From positions 116,036 to 180,035 of the forward strand of contig NZ_HE610963.1 in assembly GCF_000285515.1 (NCBI RefSeq): a DNA stretch of 64,000 nucleotides, read 5' to 3'. The stretch comes from Paenibacillus senegalensis JC66. GTDB taxonomy: Bacteria > Bacillota > Bacilli > Paenibacillales > NBRC-103111. This document shows, in pieces, positions 17,782-26,402 of the stretch. The notes under the pieces are model-generated. The model searched no databases. It worked only from the letters and a program-made list of their open reading frames with translations, and had not been told where the DNA came from. The stretch's first letter is position 1, and each line of letters begins with the position of its first letter. A program made the translations under genes and the position numbers.

Positions 17782-18570
17782 GTGAATCAGTATATTGATG
17801 CACATATTCATCTGGACAGATATGAGGAACTAGATCGCAATAGAATAGTAAAAGAAATGGCTGATCACGGGGTTCAGGGGCTTATTTCCGTATCCATGGA
17901 TCTGGCTTCCTCTATGGCTACCCGAAGCCTATATTTGGCCCATCCGGGCCAGGTGCATCCTGCATATGGTTATCATCCCGAACAGCCTCCGCTTGCGGCG
18001 GCGGAGCTGGAGGCATTGACGGCCTGGATTCGTGCTCATCATAGTGAAATGATTGCCGTGGGGGAGGTAGGGCTGCCTTATTACTCTCGCTTGGAAGCGG
18101 AAGCAGATGGTCGGGCATTCTCTTATGCGCCTTATACCGAAATGCTCGAAAAGTTTATACAATTGGCTGTGGAGCTTAATAAGCCGATCATTCTGCACGC
18201 TGTTTACGAGGATGCCGATTTGGCTTGCGACTTGTTGGAAAAGCATGATTTGCAGCGTGCGCATTTTCATTGGTTCAAAGGTGCTGCGGACACGATTGAC
18301 CGGATGATTCATAACCGGTATATGATCTCTATTACACCGGATGTCCAGTATGAAGAAGAAATCCAGCAGCTGGTCAAACAGTACCCATTGGAGCTGATGA
18401 TGGTGGAAACCGATGGTCCGTGGCCTTTCGAAGGACCTTTTGCCGGACAAATGACCCATCCCCATATGCTAAGCGAAGCGGTAGCCAAAATCGCTGAGCT
18501 AAAAGGGATTTCCAGCGAAGAGGCCGCTCAAAGGCTTCTTTACAATACAAAAAGCTTTTATGGCGTTTGA
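17782..18570 (+). CDS. TatD-family metal-dependent hydrolase
   Basis: A 262-aa TIM-barrel hydrolase. The metal motif HIHLDRY is near residue 8, AVGEVGLPYY (about 93-102) carries the bridging Glu, ILHAVYEDA holds a metal His, HFHWFKGA another, and VETDGPWPFEG contains the catalytic Asp. TatD proteins are usually DNases or quality-control hydrolases. Here the gene follows thiZ by 131 bp in the same direction, with no terminator seen between, so it probably belongs to the thiamine-regulated operon. That raises the possibility of a role in processing the imported precursor (inference). GTG 17782 or TTG 17779 both fit the AGGAGG/GAGGGAG ribosome binding site. Confidence 0.85.
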   Translation: MNQYIDAHIHLDRYEELDRNRIVKEMADHGVQGLISVSMDLASSMATRSLYLAHPGQVHPAYGYHPEQPPLAAAELEALTAWIRAHHSEMIAVGEVGLPYYSRLEAEADGRAFSYAPYTEMLEKFIQLAVELNKPIILHAVYEDADLACDLLEKHDLQRAHFHWFKGAADTIDRMIHNRYMISITPDVQYEEEIQQLVKQYPLELMMVETDGPWPFEGPFAGQMTHPHMLSEAVAKIAELKGISSEEAAQRLLYNTKSFYGV

Positions 18571-18592
18571 TCTTAGCGTATCTTTTCACTTC

Positions 18593-18656
18593 AACCGATC
18601 TGTTGTAAAAAGGTTAGTTCAAATCAGGACAAGCCTTTTTCTTCGGATCGGTTTTG
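18593..18656 (+). terminator. Terminator of the thiYXZ-tatD operon
   Basis: AACCGATC pairs with GATCGGTT, with an inner AAAAAGG/CCTTTTT stem and TTTT at the 3' side. It lies 23 bp after the tatD stop. Confidence 0.75.
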
Positions 18657-18685
18657 TGTTGTAACGCGAGAAAAAACCGGTCATT

Positions 18686-18972
18686 GAATTCTCAGGCACA
18701 ACTCCTGCATGATATAACCAAGGTTGGCGGAGGTCGCAGGCTGCGCAGGCTTGTTGCCTGCTGTTGCTTGTTGGTTCCTGCGTTTTGTACGAAATGTCGT
18801 ACAAATGCATGGGGTTAAAGTGGGAATACCGGAGATTTGTATGAAACGTCGTACAAATACAGGGAATTGAAGGGCAATTATCCAAGATTTGTATGACAAA
18901 TCGTACAAATGCAGAGGATTGAAGGGCAATTATCCAAGATTTGTATGACAAATCGTACAAATGCAGGGTTTT
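18686..18972 (+). repeat. Palindrome-array repeat, copy A
   Basis: A conserved block (GAATTCTCAGGCACAACTCC onwards, 18686-18783) leads into four palindromes starting at 18784, 18836, 18888 and 18940, exactly 52 bp apart. Each is TTTGTAYGA, 4 nt, TCGTACAAA. Spacers share GAAGGGCAATTATCCAAG. Copy B (38569-38905) is the same element inverted, and copy C (7612) is a decayed form. A GTTGGaCGGAAAA hairpin follows at 18996. Short repetitive frames through the array are not taken as genes. Confidence 0.92.
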
Positions 18973-18991
18973 AGGTGGTAAGCAGACACAC

Positions 18992-19035
18992 AAAAAAAGT
19001 TGGACGGAAAATTATACGCTTTTCCGCCCAACTTT
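18992..19035 (-). terminator. Terminator of glutamate dehydrogenase gene
   Basis: AAAGTTGGGCGGAAAA pairs with TTTTCCGTCCAACTTT on the minus strand, followed by seven T. It lies about 55 bp after the gene and abuts copy A of the palindrome array. Confidence 0.88.
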
Positions 19036-19090
19036 GGGTGCTTATTGGACAGCTCCAACCCCGCTAGTATGATGCAGCAGGTTTGGGGGC

Positions 19091-20365
19091 TTAAACCCAG
19101 CCTCTGGCCTCCATAGCTTCGTTAATGCGCAGCAAAGAGATCATATAAGCTGCCGTCCGCAGATCCGTTTTGTACTCGGTAGCAATCTTTCTAACTTCGT
19201 GATAAGAAGTAACCATGATTCCTTTAAGCTTGCCAATCACTTCTTCTTCTGTCCAATAGTGGTTCATCAGATTCTGGACCCACTCGAAATAGGATACCGT
19301 AACACCGCCGGCATTAGCCAGAATATCAGGGATAACGAGAATTCCCTTTTCGGCTAGAATCTGGTCGGCTTCAGGTGTGGTTGGTCCGTTCGCTGCTTCG
19401 GCAATGATTTTCGCCTTAATGCGATTTGCATTGCTTGACGTAATCACATTTTCCAAAGCTGCGGGTACCAGTACATCCACGTCAAGCTCTAGCAAAGCAT
19501 TCTGGGTAATCCGGCACGACTCTCCATACTCCAGAATGGAGGAGTTGTCTTTTAGTGCTCCGATGCGTTCAAGATCAAGACCCTCCGCATCATAGATGCC
19601 TCCGCTGGAGTCACTGACAGCTACTATCTTGCAGCCCATCTCGGCGAGCAACCCTGCGGCAATTCTGCCGGCATTACCAAAGCCTTGAACAGCAACGGTT
19701 GCTTTCTCCGGAGGGAGATTTAATTCCTTCAGCGCTTCCTCGATTGTGTAAATACAGCCTTGGGCCGTAGCTTGATTGCGTCCTTTGGAACCACCAAGAA
19801 TGAGCGGTTTACCCGTGATCACTCCAGGGCTGTAGCTGCCCTTAAGCCTGCTGTAAGTATCCATCATCCAGCCCATCACTTGCGGCGTGGTGTAGACATC
19901 CGGAGCGGGAATATCCTTGTCGGGTCCAACAATATCGGCAATGGCTTCCATAAAGCCTCTGCTGACCCTCTCCAGCTCCCCTGTGCTCATGGTACGGGGA
20001 TCACAGATGACTCCTCCCTTGCCTCCTCCGTAAGGAAGGCCGACAACCCCGCACTTTAAGGACATCCACATGGACAGGGCTTTGACCTCATCAAGAGTCA
20101 CGTCCGGGTGAAAACGAATACCTCCCTTCGTTGGTCCAATCGCATCATTATGCTGGGAACGGTATCCTTCAAATACCCGGATTTCCCCGCTGTCCATCTT
20201 TACAGGGAAGGTAACCGCAAGCACCCGTTTCGGCTTCTTCAGAATCTCTACCACGTGACGCGGAAGACTCAGAAACGAAGCTGCCTTGTCAATTTGCTTC
20301 TGGGCAATCAAAAAGGGGTTTAGACTTTCGTTTTCCATTAATGTGGAAGTGTCGCTATGCTGCAT
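19091..20365 (-). CDS. Glutamate dehydrogenase, RocG/GudB type
   Basis: A 424-aa Glu/Leu/Phe/Val dehydrogenase of the length of Bacillus RocG/GudB. The substrate site includes KGGIRFHP (about 80-87) and LPYGGGKGG with the catalytic Lys (about 109-117), then PAPDVYT with the catalytic Asp (about 153-159). The NAD domain has VAVQGFGNAGRIAAGLLAEMG (about 222-242). It interconverts glutamate and 2-oxoglutarate plus ammonium, probably in the catabolic direction with NAD. It is monocistronic. AAAGG precedes ATG 20365. Confidence 0.94.
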   Translation of the reverse strand: MQHSDTSTLMENESLNPFLIAQKQIDKAASFLSLPRHVVEILKKPKRVLAVTFPVKMDSGEIRVFEGYRSQHNDAIGPTKGGIRFHPDVTLDEVKALSMWMSLKCGVVGLPYGGGKGGVICDPRTMSTGELERVSRGFMEAIADIVGPDKDIPAPDVYTTPQVMGWMMDTYSRLKGSYSPGVITGKPLILGGSKGRNQATAQGCIYTIEEALKELNLPPEKATVAVQGFGNAGRIAAGLLAEMGCKIVAVSDSSGGIYDAEGLDLERIGALKDNSSILEYGESCRITQNALLELDVDVLVPAALENVITSSNANRIKAKIIAEAANGPTTPEADQILAEKGILVIPDILANAGGVTVSYFEWVQNLMNHYWTEEEVIGKLKGIMVTSYHEVRKIATEYKTDLRTAAYMISLLRINEAMEARGWV

Positions 20366-20452
20366 TCTTCATCAGCCTTTCAATTGGAATTTCGGAAGGG
20401 GACATCATGAACATTAGGTTCGAGGTGAACTTACATGACACGTTAAGAAAAT

Positions 20453-20481
20453 ATTATATGCTATCTTTCGTGATATGTAAA
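20453..20481 (-). promoter_or_regulatory. Promoter of glutamate dehydrogenase gene
   Basis: On the minus strand TTTACA (20481-20476), a 17-bp spacer and TATAAT (20458-20453) give a good SigA promoter with a leader of about 80 nt. Confidence 0.75.
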
Positions 20482-20844
20482 AATAATTCATGCAAAATTT
20501 TTTGAACATTTAATGTCAGGAAATGGTTTCCAGCCAAAAGTCAAGTTGTTTTTTAGCTGTTTAGACAGCAAAATTCGCTTTTCTAAACGGCAAATATCAA
20601 GATTCAATCAAGATAATCCGTTTTGCTTTATATTTTGTTTAATTGTACAGGAGCTGGAGAATTTATACAATATACAGTGTTAATGTTTGGGCTGGTGAGA
20701 GCAGCCTGAGATTTAACTGCTAATTAGGCCAAGGCCATGATTTCATTATGCTTCTTTAGTCCGAATCGGTTATACTGAGTAATAGGAAAAGCCTTCCTTT
20801 GGAAGGGGTCCGGGCTGACAGGCTGAAAAATGAGGGGTAGTTGA
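20482..20844. other. Intergenic region upstream of cls
   Basis: It is AT-rich with no gene. A TATACT at about 20772 is the only obvious -10-like element ahead of the cardiolipin synthase gene; no convincing -35 was found. Confidence 0.35.
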
Positions 20845-22353
20845 ATGCGGCGATCCATACAGGTTATCCTGTTATTTATTATTATAGCGGTTTTGGTTTA
20901 CTATTTAAACAATTCCTTTGGCAATACGATTGCCACTATATTAAGTATCTCCACATCTCTTGGCGTCATTTTTGTTAGCATCATTATCTTTTTGGAAAAC
21001 CGGCACCCATCCAGCACTCTGGCATGGTTTTTAGTTCTTGCTTTAAATCCTGTTGCAGGCTTTTTCTTCTACATTCTGTTCGGCCAGAACTACAGGAAGA
21101 GAAAGATCTACGACCGTAAGGCTTTAAGGGATGCTGAGGCCTATTCCTTAATAGACAACCAGTCCATGGCTGATAAGAATAAGCTGGAGCAATTCTCGGA
21201 CAGCCAGCGTCAGTTATTCCGTTTAGCACAGAAAGTCGCGAGAAGTCCGCTTTCCTTCCATAGCGAGACCGAAATCCTGACGAATGGGGAAGTAGCGTTT
21301 GCCGCCATTCTGGAAGAGCTTAAGAAGGCTGTCCACCATATACATATGGAATATTATATTTACCGGGATGACCGGATTGGCACAGAGATTAAGCAGATTC
21401 TCATGGACAAAGCCAGGTCGGGTGTAGAAGTCCGTTTCATGTATGATGATGTCGGAAGCCTCAAACTGCCCAATGTCTTTCTGGATGAGATGAGGGCCGC
21501 CGGCATTGAGGTTGTCGCATTCTCGCCGGTTTATTTCCCGCTGCTTTCCAACAAGGTCAATTATCGCAATCACCGCAAAATTATCGTAATTGACGGCAAA
21601 GTAGGGTTTACCGGAGGGTTGAATGTTGGGGATGAGTATTTGGGACGCTCTCAGACCTACGGCTTTTGGCGGGATACTCATATGCTGATCAGAGGCGAGG
21701 CTGTCCGAACCTTGCAGACTATCTTTTTACAGGACTGGCTTTACATGACCGGCAAAGCGTATTTGAGTCCGGAATATTTATCCCCGCAGCTGCTGGACAA
21801 TCATCAGGATGGAGCGGTGCAGATTATATCAAGCGGACCGGATAATGAATGGAAGACCGTTAAAAACTTGTTTTTCTCTATGATTTCCTCAGCAAGAAAA
21901 TCAATCTGGATTGCGACACCTTACTTTATTCCGGATGAGGATATTTATACAGCCCTTAAGGTGGCGTCCCTTTCTGGAGTGGATGTTAAGCTGCTGTTTC
22001 CGAAAAAGCCTGACAAATGGATTCCTTTCCTCGCATCCCATTCCTATTTTTCTGAAATGATGAGTGCAGGGGTCAAAATTTATGAGTATGAAAAAGGCTT
22101 TTTACATGCAAAGGTGCTTATTATTGATGGGGAAATGGCATCGGTAGGCACGGCCAATATGGATATGAGAAGCTTTCATTTGAATTTTGAAGTCAACGCT
22201 TTTATTTATCGGACGTCCAGCACCCAGCAATTAATCAACGATTATAAGGCGGATTTGAAGGATTCGACACAAATTGACGAGGATCAGTTCTCTAGGCGAT
22301 CCTTAGTCCGTTTCTTTGAATCCGCTGCCCGGCTGCTTTCCCCGCTCTTGTAG
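20845..22353 (+). CDS. cls: Cardiolipin synthase
   Basis: A 502-aa phospholipase D superfamily enzyme. Two N-terminal membrane helices (about 5-25 and 33-50) are followed by two PLD domains, each with an HKD motif: His243-Lys245-Asp250 (HRKIIVID) and His421-Lys423-Asp428 (HAKVLIID). It condenses two phosphatidylglycerols to cardiolipin and glycerol at the membrane. The length matches bacterial ClsA. GAGGGGTAG precedes ATG 20845. It is monocistronic. Confidence 0.95.
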   Translation: MRRSIQVILLFIIIAVLVYYLNNSFGNTIATILSISTSLGVIFVSIIIFLENRHPSSTLAWFLVLALNPVAGFFFYILFGQNYRKRKIYDRKALRDAEAYSLIDNQSMADKNKLEQFSDSQRQLFRLAQKVARSPLSFHSETEILTNGEVAFAAILEELKKAVHHIHMEYYIYRDDRIGTEIKQILMDKARSGVEVRFMYDDVGSLKLPNVFLDEMRAAGIEVVAFSPVYFPLLSNKVNYRNHRKIIVIDGKVGFTGGLNVGDEYLGRSQTYGFWRDTHMLIRGEAVRTLQTIFLQDWLYMTGKAYLSPEYLSPQLLDNHQDGAVQIISSGPDNEWKTVKNLFFSMISSARKSIWIATPYFIPDEDIYTALKVASLSGVDVKLLFPKKPDKWIPFLASHSYFSEMMSAGVKIYEYEKGFLHAKVLIIDGEMASVGTANMDMRSFHLNFEVNAFIYRTSSTQQLINDYKADLKDSTQIDEDQFSRRSLVRFFESAARLLSPLL

Positions 22354-22871
22354 CTGGAAAGATGTATACAATATTTCCGAGGAAATGAAGAATTGCAGAC
22401 AGCTGGTTTAACGGCTGTAACACGAAAAATGCCGAGATCTAGAAATTCATGTTAATGCATGACTGCTTATGTCTATTTCGGTATTACCAAATAGTACAAA
22501 TAGACTGAATTGCTTGGAACGGCAGGAAAATGGCTTCGGAAATCGAATATTTTTTAGTAGGCCGAAACAACTTCCAGTCACCTTAGGTAATACTGCTATA
22601 GGCTCTTACTAATTTGTCTCAGGTAACATGACCGTCCTGGTATAGGATGGTAATTGGAATGAAACAAGAGTGGTTTAGTGCCTTATATAGTCAGCGCCTT
22701 GCATGATTATTCTTCATTAATCGGGACATAAGATAAAGACCGGGCGGAACCTTGCTGAACGGATCTCAATCTTTCTTGAGTATACGGGGAATTTTTGCAA
22801 GATGCGCAGTTATGTAAATGCGGGTCAAGTAATGAAGCCTAAATATTTTAAAATAAGAGGAGGATTCAGCA
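22354..22871. other. Intergenic region upstream of the parMR-like pair
   Basis: 518 bp without a gene. Several AGGTAA-like words recur (near 22586, 22620 and 22650) at unequal spacing. They are too irregular to be called a centromere, though a partition site would be expected here. Confidence 0.35.
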
Positions 22872-24071
22872 ATGCAGCTTCATTTTTTTGTAGGGAACGA
22901 CAATGGGAACAGTGAGCATGACATTATTATTGATGGCAAGCTGATTCAGCAGCCAAACGTAAACTGCGCGGTAGACAAGCTGCCATGGAGCGAGGAGCAG
23001 GCACCGGAAACCTTCATCAAGAATTTGCAGGACCAGCTGATTGTGACGATTGATTCACCGGCTGCCCGGCCAGGAATGTATTACATAGGCAAGTTTGCCT
23101 TGGAAAGCGGAGAATTGCTGGAGAATATGCAGGTTGGGATTGATCATAAATGCGATGTCGATCTGCCGATCATCAACAGCTTGGGCCATATAGCTGCTGC
23201 GGCCGTGCAGAGAGCTTATGAGGAAGAGAAGAAAGTGCCGGCTGACCCTGTCGAGGTTCAGGTTGATATGGCGACAGCTCTTCCTATTACCCAGCATACC
23301 GATGATTCCTCTTCCAAGTTCGAGCGCAGATTTATGGAAGGGCCTCATCATGTGACCGTGCACTTGGGCAAACAAAGGGTTGCAGTGAAGATTGTATTTG
23401 TATACTGCAAGGCGATCCCTGAAGCTACGCCAGTCACCTTTGCACTGCAAAAAGACTCCGAAGGGAACTGGAGAGAAGGGGACATCTTTAAGGAATTCGT
23501 GGAAACCTACGGGCTGGATAAAAAATTCAATGGCAGTTACTTTAAGGACAAGCGGATCCTGCATATCGATATCGGCGATGGGTCCACGGAGTATCCCATT
23601 ACTGAAGGCAATAAGTTTCTGCGCCAGTTCATTCACGGCAGTAACCACGGAGCAGGGTATGCAATCGAGGAAGCGCTGGATGAGTTCAACAGACTGATCC
23701 ATCTGCCGGACAGTCCGCGCCAGTTTTTCAGCGATGTCATTAAGAACCCGAAGCATAAGTATCATGCCCGGGCAATCAAGACCTTGAGAAGGCCCTTGGA
23801 GGGACAATCCCGGCAAATCATGCAAAATATTCGTAAGCAATTAACCAAAGCAAGAAACGAGATCGACGTCATCTGCGTCTATGGCGGCGGCAGCATCCTG
23901 ATGAAAAATATTTTATACCCCATGCTGAAGGAATTGTGCGATGAGCGGGAAATCCAGCTGTTGTACGTGCCATCGCAATATGCGGTCACAATGAACGCGC
24001 ATGGATTAGACGCATTTGTCCGGGGAAAAATTTATGACGCCTTAAAGAATAAATCGAAAAAAGCGGTTTAA
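22872..24071 (+). CDS. ParM/Alp-family actin-like protein
   Basis: A 399-aa actin-fold ATPase. Visible nucleotide-binding motifs are phosphate-1 VGNDNGNSEHD (about 7-17), phosphate-2 HIDIGDGSTEYPI (about 231-243) and adenosine CVYGGGSILM (about 341-350). Plasmid relatives polymerise into filaments that push or pull DNA bound by a ParR adaptor. The next gene encodes a small protein with a ParR-like N-terminus, so the two probably form an operon. There are no plasmid replication genes in the window, so this looks like a chromosomal copy. AGAGGAGG precedes ATG 22872. Confidence 0.85.
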   Translation: MQLHFFVGNDNGNSEHDIIIDGKLIQQPNVNCAVDKLPWSEEQAPETFIKNLQDQLIVTIDSPAARPGMYYIGKFALESGELLENMQVGIDHKCDVDLPIINSLGHIAAAAVQRAYEEEKKVPADPVEVQVDMATALPITQHTDDSSSKFERRFMEGPHHVTVHLGKQRVAVKIVFVYCKAIPEATPVTFALQKDSEGNWREGDIFKEFVETYGLDKKFNGSYFKDKRILHIDIGDGSTEYPITEGNKFLRQFIHGSNHGAGYAIEEALDEFNRLIHLPDSPRQFFSDVIKNPKHKYHARAIKTLRRPLEGQSRQIMQNIRKQLTKARNEIDVICVYGGGSILMKNILYPMLKELCDEREIQLLYVPSQYAVTMNAHGLDAFVRGKIYDALKNKSKKAV

Positions 24072-24150
24072 CGGCCGACACACTGCAGGATAGCTTTGAA
24101 ATCAGGCATTTTGTGGCTTGAAGAGGCGTAAGAGCAAGGGGTGAGCATCG

Positions 24151-24537
24151 ATGAAAAAGCTAAAAAACCCTGGTGACAATATTAGCTTAAAGACAAAGAA
24201 GAGCGAAGATCCGGCGATAATGGAATGGATCAACAGTCAAAGCAACTTGATGGATTCCATCCGTTACCTAATAGAGAATGAGGTCCGGCAGAACGGTGTG
24301 CGCAACCTGCAAAGCTTCATACCTGCTGATCGCTCTATTGCTTCAGCGCCGATGATTCAGGCTGGACAAGGAGCAGGGATACCAGCACGGGCTTTGGTCT
24401 CCTCTGCTGACGAAGTCGCCGCTGCTGCGGCCCCGAATGAAGCGCATGCTTCTACAGAAGCGGTCGAAGAAACGGCAGTGTCCGAAGAAGCGGAAGAAGA
24501 CAGCATTGACGATGAAGATATTGAATCCTGGCTGTGA
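24151..24537 (+). CDS. Small ParR-like partner of the actin-like protein
   Basis: A 128-aa protein. Residues 18-52 (EDPAIMEWINSQSNLMDSIR and the following YLIENEV) resemble the ribbon-helix-helix-type N-terminal domain of Firmicute ParR adaptors. The middle is Ala/Pro-rich and disordered. The C-terminus is strongly acidic (EEAEEDSIDDEDIESWL), which suits binding to a filament. It lies 79 bp after the parM-like gene and ahead of a strong terminator. Assignment as the DNA adaptor is by position and partial similarity. Confidence 0.7.
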   Translation: MKKLKNPGDNISLKTKKSEDPAIMEWINSQSNLMDSIRYLIENEVRQNGVRNLQSFIPADRSIASAPMIQAGQGAGIPARALVSSADEVAAAAAPNEAHASTEAVEETAVSEEAEEDSIDDEDIESWL

Positions 24538-24548
24538 AATCTACATTC

Positions 24549-24597
24549 AAAAAGTAACACTAGGCACTGCGATGTCATGCCGAGTGTTACTTTTTTT
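24549..24597 (+). terminator. Terminator of the parMR-like operon
   Basis: AAAAAGTAACACT pairs with AGTGTTACTTTTT, with an inner GGCA/TGCC stem, followed by T7. Confidence 0.93.
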
Positions 24598-24684
24598 GCG
24601 TTATTCTCTTTTCAATTTGTATTAGGACTAAAGTCATTGTTTTGTAACATAAGCTTAATCTAACTTTAACTAAATTCTTCTGTC

Positions 24685-24725
24685 GAAATTTAGGACTAAA
24701 TAGTATAATGGTATTAATTTTAGTC
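24685..24725 (+). promoter_or_regulatory. Promoter with flanking inverted repeat
   Basis: TATAAT at 24704-24709 lies between GACTAAA (24694-24700) and TTTAGTC (24719-24725), a perfect 7-bp inverted repeat. A third GGACTAAA occurs at 24625. The arrangement resembles an operator overlapping the -10 of the hydrolase gene; the -35 (around 24681) is weak. Confidence 0.5.
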
Positions 24726-24769
24726 GCAAGTCAAATTGGATTGAACAGACATCGTAAGGAGGGAACGGA

Positions 24770-25777
24770 ATGAATACATCCACTTCGGCAGGTGCTATTT
24801 TCACTAATGCAACCGCTTCCACGAAATTGTTAAAAGCGCTTTCCCGCAAGCGCTCTCGCTTGATTTCCTACATGCTGTTAACGGCGGCCTTTATCATTTT
24901 TTGCCTCGTTATCAGCTTCTATGCTTATATTGCCTGGCTGTTGGGCCGGCCGACTATCCCTCCCTTGCAGTCTAATCCGATGGAAGCAGTAGGATTGTCC
25001 TATGAGAATGTCCAGTTTTCCAGCGCCAATGGAGAGCATCTGGTGAATGGCTGGTACGTCCCGGGAGCAACCGACCATACCGTTATCCTGTCTCATGGCT
25101 ATGGAACCAACCGGGAAGAGCCTTGGGTGCCAATGTACGAACTTCTTCAGGAATTAAATCACCGCCAGTTTACCGTGCTCATGTTCGATTATGGCTTTGT
25201 TGAACCGGGTCGAACGGTTACCGGCGGAGTTGTAGAGACACAGGAGCTGCTGGGTGCTATCGAATACATTCACCAGCGAGGGGCAGAACGGATTTTTGTA
25301 TGGGGCTTCTCGATGGGAGCCGGAACAGCACTGCAGGCCGGATTGCAGACCGAACTGGTGGACGCGATGATTCTCGACAGCACTTTTATACTGGATCCGG
25401 ATACGATGTTCTTTAACTTAAAGCAGAATGCCAGTATGCTTCCGCGATTCCCCTCCGTTTCTTTAGTCAGCATGTTTTTGCCCGTGTTTAACGGCTATAG
25501 CTTGAATCAAATCCCCTATGACACGGTGAAGTCAACAAGCTATAATATACCTATGTTTTTGATTCATGGGCAGCTGGATAACAAAGCTCCTTATGAAACC
25601 ATTGTCCAATTTTACGATCAGCAGCAAAACGAAGCCACTCAATTGTGGTTGCTCCCGGACGCCCATCATGAGCTGATTTTCCGTACGAGGAAAGAAGAAT
25701 ATTTAGAAAGAACTATGGATTTTCTGGCCAGCTTTATCCCTGCCGAGGCAGAGGAAGAGGAATGGATACTCATTTAA
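24770..25777 (+). CDS. Membrane-anchored alpha/beta hydrolase
   Basis: A 335-aa protein with a single N-terminal membrane helix (about 36-60) and an extracytoplasmic alpha/beta hydrolase domain. The oxyanion region is LSHGYGTNR (about 104-112), the nucleophile elbow GFSMGAG (about 176-182), the Asp lies near LDNKAP (about 262) and the His in LPDAHHELI (about 300). It resembles the Bacillus YqkD group; substrate unknown. AAGGAGGG precedes ATG 24770. The stop overlaps the convergent deaminase gene by 4 bp. Confidence 0.85.
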   Translation: MNTSTSAGAIFTNATASTKLLKALSRKRSRLISYMLLTAAFIIFCLVISFYAYIAWLLGRPTIPPLQSNPMEAVGLSYENVQFSSANGEHLVNGWYVPGATDHTVILSHGYGTNREEPWVPMYELLQELNHRQFTVLMFDYGFVEPGRTVTGGVVETQELLGAIEYIHQRGAERIFVWGFSMGAGTALQAGLQTELVDAMILDSTFILDPDTMFFNLKQNASMLPRFPSVSLVSMFLPVFNGYSLNQIPYDTVKSTSYNIPMFLIHGQLDNKAPYETIVQFYDQQQNEATQLWLLPDAHHELIFRTRKEEYLERTMDFLASFIPAEAEEEEWILI

Positions 25778-26247
25778 TATTCGATCTTGATGGTGGATGC
25801 CTTCCATAATTCAAACGGATGATTGGCCGGGCTGCAGGCCATTTGCCGGAAAGGGATGGAGCGATCCTCTGGAGGCACATTCAGCTGGCTGTAAATAAAG
25901 TCATCGTCAAAGCCGGCAGAGGCAGCCTGTTCCCGGGTATTCCAGTAGTAAACTGCCGCGGGCCTAGCCCAGTAGATGGCACCGAGACACATCGGGCAAG
26001 GCTCGCAGCTTGTATAGATGATGCAGTCCTGCAGCTGATAGCTGTTCAGCTGTTGACATGCTTCACGAATGGCCTCGATTTCCGCATGCGCGGTCGGGTC
26101 TTTTTTCTGTGTCACGAGATTTGCACCCTCAGCAATAATTTTACCATCCTTAACGATAACGGCGCCAAAAGGGCCTCCTGCGCCCTCCTTCGCATTGCGG
26201 CAGGCAAGCGCTATGGCCTGCTCCATAAACTTCGGATGATCAGTCAC
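25774..26247 (-). CDS. guaD: Nucleoside deaminase, probable guanine deaminase
   Basis: A 157-aa zinc-dependent deaminase of the CDA superfamily. The zinc site is HAEIEAI (about 54-60) and SCEPCPMCLGAIYWA (about 79-93). The C-terminal segment with DDDFIYSQLNVPPEDRSIPF is typical of bacterial guanine deaminases (GuaD), which convert guanine to xanthine. GTG 26247 follows GGAGTG. It overlaps the end of the alpha/beta hydrolase gene tail to tail. Confidence 0.85.
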   Translation of the reverse strand: MTDHPKFMEQAIALACRNAKEGAGGPFGAVIVKDGKIIAEGANLVTQKKDPTAHAEIEAIREACQQLNSYQLQDCIIYTSCEPCPMCLGAIYWARPAAVYYWNTREQAASAGFDDDFIYSQLNVPPEDRSIPFRQMACSPANHPFELWKASTIKIEY

Positions 26248-26402
26248 TGCTAGTCACACTCCTTCCAATTGCGGTCCGAATAATGTCCTGATAGTTGAGA
26301 GAGGGCAGGCAATGCCCTTGTTCCTCCAATACTCTATCCGCTTATAGTATACTTGAATTATTCCAATCGAATACGAACATTTCAAGAAATGAGGCTTTAA
26401 AA

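Noticed and set aside
18619-18993. Minus-strand frames of 82-124 aa with repeated HLYDLSYK-like words
   Set aside because: They are translations of the 52-bp palindrome array. The repetition comes from DNA symmetry, and no ribosome binding site is present.
22586-22660. AGGTAA words as parC iterons
   Set aside because: Spacing and flanks are irregular and only three weak copies were seen.
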